A DNA stretch of 64,000 nucleotides. Origin: Verpa conica (lineage: Eukaryota; Ascomycota; Pezizomycetes; Pezizales; Morchellaceae). The position numbers and the translations under genes were made by a program. Below are positions 57,447 through 64,000 of the stretch, piece by piece. The stretch is from assembly GCA_033030425.1 (NCBI GenBank), contig JAUFSD010000014.1:124001-188000 (forward strand), read 5' to 3'. The notes beneath the pieces are model-generated. The model was not told the origin of the DNA and searched no databases. It saw only the letters and a list, made by a program, of their open reading frames with translations. How positions within the stretch are numbered: position 1 is the stretch's first letter; every line of letters starts with the position of its first letter.

Positions 57447-59975
57447 ACCTCGCTAGTACAGTGCAGCAGCTAGAGATTACTGAAATAGTACACTACATCT
57501 TAGGAGACTATTCATGGCGACAAAGGCGCAGGAGGCTGATAGATTTCCTGCGAGTAAAGGCTCAGAGGGTTAGGACATTTCGGTGGAAGTTATGAATAGC
57601 TGTGATGAACAGCATAGAGTATGATCGGATGATGTGGGAATTAAGAGACTTTAAGTCACAGGAGGAGTATATATCTGAGTGAACTCCCTTATACATATGA
57701 ATATATCCTGAAATCCTCGGAGAAACTAAGGTTGCAAGGATCTACGATGCTTATGAAAACCTGGAATGTTCAGTGAAGAATATGCACGATCACAGCTGTG
57801 ATGCGCACCCTTCAGATAACACCCTGCGCACCAGCTAAAAGTTCTTCTAACTAGAACAGGATTAGATCTGGTATCACCTCCGTTACATTATGAGCCTCAT
57901 AATGATACCAGAATATTGTGATCTAAGTAGCACAATATGCTCCCACGGCTGCTTGGAGTGGGAGTACAAGTCCCGAGGACGAGTGATAGACATGGCCATC
58001 ACCCGCCAGCAAGAGAACAAGAAATCTCGCATAAAATAGTCCGTGTTATCTAGCTTAATTACTTCATTTGGTATACGCATCCCGTAGGTTATATAATTAT
58101 GATATCAAAATTCATGCCCGTTTTGTTCGTGGCCGGTCGCCAGCACCCCCTGGTAGATTACATTTCTGACCCTACGTATTCGCCCAATGAATGCATAAGC
58201 CCTTCTCCACTAAAATTGACTATTCATGCCCTTCAGTGAGTTTTCTAATTACAAGGGGCAGCCGTTGGGTGGTTGATCATTTCTTACGACATTTTGACTA
58301 AGGCCTAGCTCACCAACGTCTGCATGCATAACTAACTCGGCCGAAAATGAACTATATTTCTGGTTTTATTGAACGCGGCTGATATTTCTTAGCTTTGAGT
58401 TCATCAAGGCTCAGAACTAAATACTTAGTTACGTCTTAGTCATTTATTTCTACTTGATTGTATCACCCCGCACTTTGAGCATATTCTAGAGCAGCTTAGA
58501 TATCTACATGTAGTTACCACCTCCGGTCCTACTACCGTGATTCCTCGGCCCTTACTCCGACTGGAGTATCGGTCTATAATAAAGAAACTAGATTTCAAGC
58601 GGAACGCCTTCCGAAGCTGCAGCCCACATCTCGGCAGAACGCCCCAAGGTCTAAGGATCACGAGAACTCAATCGGTCCAATCACCACCCCTGAATTTTCA
58701 GCCTGTCGGGAGATAAAATATGCTTCAATATTGAGTGAACATTAGCTCAAGTCCCTTATATTGTAACTATTGTATTACCTTCTTGTTTTGAGGCTTAGAA
58801 GGTAACAACTTTTATAGATGCTCAGCATATGCTGCAGCGAGACTCTCCACCGTCAATGGTTGTGAAAATAATTGACCCTAATAATAAAAAAAGATGGTAA
58901 GCCTCGCAAGGATCGTGAACAAGTACAGAACGCCACTGACGCATTCTAATACAAAATTAGTCTACAGAGGTAACATAGTCCGAAGTATGCCTTCTTGCTT
59001 ATCAGTGTGCACCCGAGTGGAAGAACGCTATAGAATTGAACTTGGTGGATGATCCATAAGTTTAAAGTATATGCTATAGACGATGGCGCTCAATCTCTAA
59101 ATAAGTGCGATACTAAATCTATTATTTTTCCCTATACTCTACTCTTCTATACAGGGTGAGGGAGCCTAGAGGAATGAAGTTTAGTAGAGTTCTTATCTCA
59201 ATGATATTGTAGGGACAAAAATACTCGGGTATCTCTGTACCCCTACATGCTTACAATAAATGTAGTATTTCAGGGCTACCGCTTGCTGTCCCATGACCTA
59301 TAGTTCAATCCTATACACACGGCCCCCATCATCAACGCCCATCAATACGGGGTCTAGGCCCTGGGTTTAGATAATTACAAGATTGAAATGATAGAATATA
59401 ACGGCCAACTAGGGCTATCTTACTCAAGTATTATGACGGAATCAAGTCAAGTGATTCTTTGAATAATTTATGCAAGGCTACAGGCACATTACATATATAT
59501 GTTTGTTCTCATAAAATGTCAGGAACACTCATGCGTTGCACTAGATCCAATGAGAGTTTAAATCAGTGAGTTGCGCTTCTACAAATGACGACATGCAGTA
59601 ATATTTGGCTTCAATATAACTATTACGACAGTGTTTTCTGCGCATGCGCGTTCTCTAGATGCTAGAGCTATACTTTCGTTGTGGAAATATGCAGCTTATC
59701 CAATGCCTCGAGTGATCTATTATGAGGATATCAATTGACTCAAGATCACTACATATACTGCGAAGCACCCAGTATTATTTATGCTCTTCATCCGGCCTCT
59801 TCGACACAAATCAAGGAAAGCTACTCTTCAATTATTGAGACTTACAGTTATATCCCGAACAATCATACATATCCTTCTTGCAAGACTCTTCTCTTCAATT
59901 TTATACTCCACCATTTTTCAGAACCTCCTAAATTTCCAGCTATAATCAAAACATATAGCCTCAGTTCCATTAAAA

Positions 59976-60974
59976 ATGTCTTCATCCCCGACCACAAGCA
60001 ATCAGGATACCCTCTCGATGCCCAGAATTAACGAGCCTACTGATGTACTGGTCCGCCTCCATACCAGGGGTGTATCCAGCTCTGATGTAACTTATACCCC
60101 CATCTCTTTCTTTAATACCAACATACTAAGATAACAGATTGGTATCCAGGAAAATAGCATGGATAGCTTTACCACTTCACAACAAACCCTACTTAAATGC
60201 CACGGGTCCGTGGGCTTCGTTGTCGATGTTGGCAGTTCCGTCTCCAAATTGAAGCCTAACGATATTGTAGCTGTCGAGTCTATTACTCCATGCGCGCGGT
60301 GCACCTCCTGCACAGCCCGAGACTACACCCGCTGCATTTGCAGCTCTCAGAACCTCGCCTTAGGTTCTAGTGAAACTCATAACACCTATGTATTCCCGGA
60401 GGAAATATGCACCAAGCTACCATCTTCATTAAGCCTGTATGAGGGAGCTCTGGTAGAGCCCCTTGCGGTCGCCATTAACCTTGTCAGGGAGTCCAACGTC
60501 TCCAAGGGAAACACCGTCGTCGTCTTCGGCGCAAACCTTATTGGCATCCTTTGCTGTATTCTTATCAAATCACAGTACGTGACGAAAGTCATTGTCGTTG
60601 ATGTCAACGCCCCAGAGCTAGATATCCCTCCCCGTTCCCAAGAAAACACATTTATCATGTCCCAAGACGTGTCCTCGGACAAAAACGCGGCTGAGATACT
60701 AGAGAGGTTCTCGATGAAACCCGGCGTCGACATCGTGATCAATGCGTCGGGCAATCAAGAGTTTCTTGATACTGCTACTAAGATTCTTAAGTCTGACGGA
60801 AACTATGTACAGGCTGGAATGAAGCGTTCGGATGTATCCTTCGATGTTTTGGAACTTTTTGAAAATTTCACTGCAAAGGGTAATGTCGGGTATGCACCTG
60901 GAGGCTTTGGGCTGGCAGTGGATTTGTTGGAGGAGATTGTGAACTTGAAGAATTTCCTGCCAGCGCGCTGTTAA
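59976..60974 (+). CDS. Sorbitol/xylitol-dehydrogenase-like protein, degenerate and truncated
   Basis: Exons 59976-60086 and 60138-60974 give 315 residues; the usual length is 350-360. Family features are a structural-zinc loop with four cysteines (PCARCTSC..TRC), LVEPLAVAINLV, a Rossmann strand VVVFGANLIGILCC, and VDIVINASGNQEFL. The catalytic zinc site is lost: the first ligand Cys of CGSD is Ser (VSSSD), and the GHE motif reads CHG. The glycine motif GAGPIG is GANLIG. The N-terminus lacks the usual catalytic-domain strands, and the protein stops at KNFLPARC, about 45 residues short. No frameshift is needed for the two-exon model. It is either a pseudoenzyme or a gene early in decay. It stands alone in gene-poor DNA. 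Confidence 0.7.
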
Positions 60975-63389
60975 CTCTTGGAATCTGAGGTTGGAATTTG
61001 ATAGGATGGACCCAGTGGTATTTAGGGGATCTGTTTGTTGTTTGAATTTTTTGTTGGAGCAGAGTTTTTATTGTCATGATGTTTTATGATAGTTAGGAGA
61101 GATTTATGAGAAGAAATTGTATGGGGATTTTCTAAGAAAATGTGTACCGGCACCTGACACCTATTAAAAGTCCCTTATAGCTGCCCTAATACTGAGTGCC
61201 CAATAGCCATTAAAACCATCCCGAGTTAAACACACCAGTAAGAAGTAAGATTTTAATGCTTGCTAACAAGGCCTCTTTACTCGTCTTCCTAATCTCAGGT
61301 TTACGCTAATACTACTAGAAACCCATATATACTATAGTGAATTACAGACTGCATACCATAATCCGGAGAACTATGGTATGCGGATGGTACTGCTTTAGTA
61401 AAGTCTTCGACAACACCGTTCATGAGCCGGGTGGATCGATTGTGTACACCAATCAATCCCACAAACTAGGCGGCGCTCAAATACCCAGCCCATCTGTGAG
61501 TAGGGGCGTAAATGCCTTTTACCACAAATAATTCCTTTATAAAATCCTACTATGAATGTTTAATCACTTGTATTGGCATATCGTAGGAGCCTTGGCACAT
61601 TAGTATATATATTCGCAAACCACGCCTTATTTATTAATTTGTATAGAAATACTTAGTCAAGCGATCTACAAGTGATATCTTAAATAAGGTCTTTCCACTA
61701 ATGAAAGCCTTCTACACTAATAATCCTCAAGAGTCGACGGTACCAAATCCTTTGTATCACTTGAAATATGTATGTATACATACTAGTACTACCTAAACTC
61801 AGGGTCAATAACAAAAATGGCTATAGACAGCCTCTACCAAGCTTCTCTATAGTTTCTCGTGAGTAAACCCTGCCAAGTCTACACTTAAATACCGAGTGAT
61901 AATCTATGAAGCACGTCGACTGATATACTGGTCCACACATTAAAGATAGTATGGTACTCTCTAGTTTCTGGTTAATATAACCGCGCGGAAGTTATCATAT
62001 AAATGTATTTATATACTATCACTATATATACCGATGACCCAAAATGAAAATCATTGAATTATCCACCTCTTTGGGACTACTACTCTTAAGAAGATCCCTT
62101 CACTCCTTGTAGAACCGGGGCGATAACTACTCGAATGAATGAACTGTCACACAGACGGTCTAACTAAGGTGTGGCGCTCTGAATCATAGCCATACATGTT
62201 TCTTTTGAGACATTCTAATAGTTGGTACAGCCTAGCACTAACTGCAGTGTAACCTCTAGGTGAGGGCTTTTGGCAACTTATCTACGCGTAAATTCTAGAA
62301 TGGTTCGCTTCTCTAAGCATTGCACTTTAGTTGGCGTTTATTCAGGTTAATAAAATATTAGTCACTGGTTGCAGCTTTGCCCTAAACAGAATGTAGCCAA
62401 CGAGAAGTAGGTCCACAGCTATTATTCAGCACGTATGCTTCAGATCGCATAGAGCTCAAACCGCTTTAATCCCTAAAGCTCTACTTAAGCTAGATCTAGC
62501 TGAGCCCGACTCACTGAAAGGCGACTATTTTAGTTACGAGAGCATTTTTCAATTTCCACAACTAAAATAGTCATCTATCTGATCCTAAGTCCCGACCTTG
62601 TCCGGGAGGGAACATATTCATGCTTCTACAATTACAGACCTTGTGACAATACTTCAACTGTAGAAGAGCCCTTTCAAAAATCTATACCTGAGACGAGCTG
62701 TGAATATACAACAATACGGTTATCTACTCCGTTTAAAGTGTTTGAGACCTGTATCACTCCAAACCTGAATACTATATGTACCCCTTGCAGACCGCCCCCA
62801 GTTCACTATAAACTGGGAGTTATTATCACACTAGAGAGCACGGGATTGAGGGGCCTAGAGAGAATACACACAAACCCTCTCAGATTATACATGTGTACGC
62901 CCTAGTAGAAATCTATACATTGTTACCTAGCAGCTGATCAATCAGGGTTAGGGTTCAACATCACGTGATTTTGCCAGCGTGACGAAGCCACCCGGCTACG
63001 GGATAGATCATAAATCTTTTACCTGGTTTTATTGGAGCGGAGGACCTATTGCAGGATGTGCCTAATCGTTTGGGCACACACCGCTCCAGCATTCTAGGTG
63101 CATGACCTCAAAAGGTCGTGTGTGTGCCTTTGCTACAAAGCGAATTAGAGCACAACATCTAGGCTCGATCAGGTTCGCGATAGGGGAACTGCGCCCCCTG
63201 AGTACCTGCAGAGTGGGTTGCCTGAATTTTTTTTAGCGAATGAGTAAACAATAGGTGTAGTATATAACCCGTCGGCCAGCGCGACTTTGTTGGTCCACTA
63301 TAAATTAATTTCTTTCGAAATTAAACCCCAACATTAAAATCTCAACCTTACCTAGGTTCCTTCCCACGTCCCCCCCCCACACGATAAAT
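60975..63389. other. Gene-poor intergenic DNA
   Basis: About 2.4 kb with no supported gene. It holds a 13-bp perfect inverted repeat at 62523-62572 and a GGCACACAC..GTGTGTGCC inverted pair at about 63072-63128. TATATAA at 63261-63267 lies 123 bp before the next start codon. Confidence 0.45.
62523..62572. repeat. 13-bp perfect inverted repeat
   Basis: GACTATTTTAGTT and its exact complement are separated by 24 bp. No target duplication is evident, so it is noted as a hairpin only. Confidence 0.6.
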
Positions 63390-63861
63390 ATGCTTGGTTT
63401 ATGTAAGTCAGAACCTTAACGACAGAGGGCCACAAAAGACCTGACATTATATTGATACTGGAGCCAACATTAATATATAATCTCTAGGTGGTGTTGCCGC
63501 TAGCGTAGTCGCGTCCAGTGCAGCAGGAGCAGCTGGTATAGCTGCAGTCCCCAGCGTCCTCGGGGCAATCGGGTTTACCTCTACAGGAGTAGTCGCAGGT
63601 AAGACTCTAGCTCAAGATAACACCCCGACTACGAGGCAGTTCACGATAGTAACCGGAGGGATAGGTACTACTGCTGCTGGCATCCAGGCAGGAATGGGTG
63701 GGCTTGTAGCAAGTGGTAGCTGGTTTGCGCTTGCTCAGAGCGTGGCAGCTGGAGGGGCTGTGGCTGTGACACTCGGGACAGTTGGGACGGCATTGGCAGC
63801 TGGGGCGGGCGTGGGAGCAGCTGGAATCGGGGCCGCACACGTTATTGGGTTTCTTTGCTAG
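63390..63861 (+). CDS. IFI6/IFI27 (ISG12)-family small membrane protein
   Basis: Exons 63390-63402, 63488-63598 and 63665-63861 give 106 residues. The first exon is only 13 nt (MLGL plus one base) and is followed by a GTAAGTC donor. The product is almost wholly glycine, alanine and hydrophobic residues: GGVAASVVASSAAGAAGIAA, then PSVLGAIGFTSTGVVAGTTA, and ASGSWFALAQSVAAGG. The GAIGFTSTGVVAG and FALAQS motifs are hallmarks of this family. Animal members are interferon-induced or apoptosis-linked proteins of mitochondria and ER; fungal members exist but their role is unknown. Both introns restore the frame exactly. The short first exon makes the start site the weak point; another upstream exon is possible. 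A TATATAA box at 63261-63267 suits a regulated promoter. Confidence 0.82.
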
Positions 63862-64000
63862 GTTGTATGAGAGTTATGGGGGTATTAATGTTCGTAATGG
63901 CGGTTGAAAGGGGGAGTGGCCGGAGTGTAACTTACAGTTAATTTACTATAGAGTAATCCCTTCTAAGATCACTCGCGTAGATACACTACGTACGCGTTCC
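63862..64000. other. Window end, 3' flank
   Basis: Short 3' flank of the IFI6-type gene; nothing else is seen. Confidence 0.4.

Larger units (their letters stand above)
55973..59975. other. Gene-poor AT-rich DNA with small repeats
   Basis: About 4 kb without a supported gene. Frames at 56927-57235 (-) and 57389-57595 (+) have no recognised motif and are bounded by stop-rich DNA. The stretch could contain decayed transposons, but none can be named. Separate entries give the tandem repeat and the fold-back inside it. Confidence 0.4.

Noticed and set aside
57389..57595. Frame of 68 codons as a transposase remnant
   Set aside because: No recognisable transposase motif, and the surrounding frames are stop-rich; a name cannot be supported.

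Overview
The window looks like nuclear DNA of a filamentous ascomycete (Pezizomycotina-type). Introns are mostly 50-75 nt, with GT..AG ends and CTAAC/CTGAT-like branch sites. Promoters are CT-rich. The gene set includes an AA9 polysaccharide monooxygenase, the cohesin subunit Scc3, importin alpha, UreD, an AIM6-type phosphodiesterase and a DUF6594-type membrane protein. I cannot name the species or class. All gene models below were spliced by eye from the sequence.

Left part (0.9-16.7 kb), ordinary genes. An AA9 LPMO (+), a HEN1-type small-RNA methyltransferase (-), a small two-helix membrane protein (-), an unrecognised 195-residue protein (+), a YBP/glomulin-type protein (+), a six-finger C2H2 protein (+) and a nuclear-looking acidic protein (+).

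Middle-left part (16.8-31.1 kb), a tandem segmental duplication on the minus strand. Copy B (22.85-30.96 kb) appears to be one very large gene: two tiny 5' exons, a multi-spanning membrane exon, and a 5.8-kb exon with about 48 near-identical ankyrin repeats. Copy A (17.58-19.99 kb) has the same 5' exons and first membrane half, then jumps out of frame into the last ankyrin repeats. It looks like a deletion-made fusion or pseudogene. Flanking non-coding DNA is also shared between the copies. This is the most unusual system in the window: a membrane-anchored ankyrin receptor-like family with signs of repeat homogenisation and birth-and-death evolution.

Middle-right part (32.2-53.7 kb), mostly housekeeping genes mixed with lineage-specific ones. 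UreD (-), Scc3 cohesin (+), an F-box/ankyrin gene (+), an APH-fold kinase-like protein lacking key acidic residues (-), a DUF6594-type protein (-), two more F-box/ankyrin genes (-; one has a start codon apparently split by an intron), AIM6-like (+) and importin alpha (-).

Right part (53.7-64 kb), gene-poor. It holds a 189-bp pogo/Fot1-type MITE with perfect terminal inverted repeats, fold-back and tandem repeats, a truncated sorbitol/xylitol-dehydrogenase-like gene that has lost zinc ligands, and an IFI6/IFI27-family gene close to the end. No rRNA or CRISPR array was seen and no tRNA could be supported.
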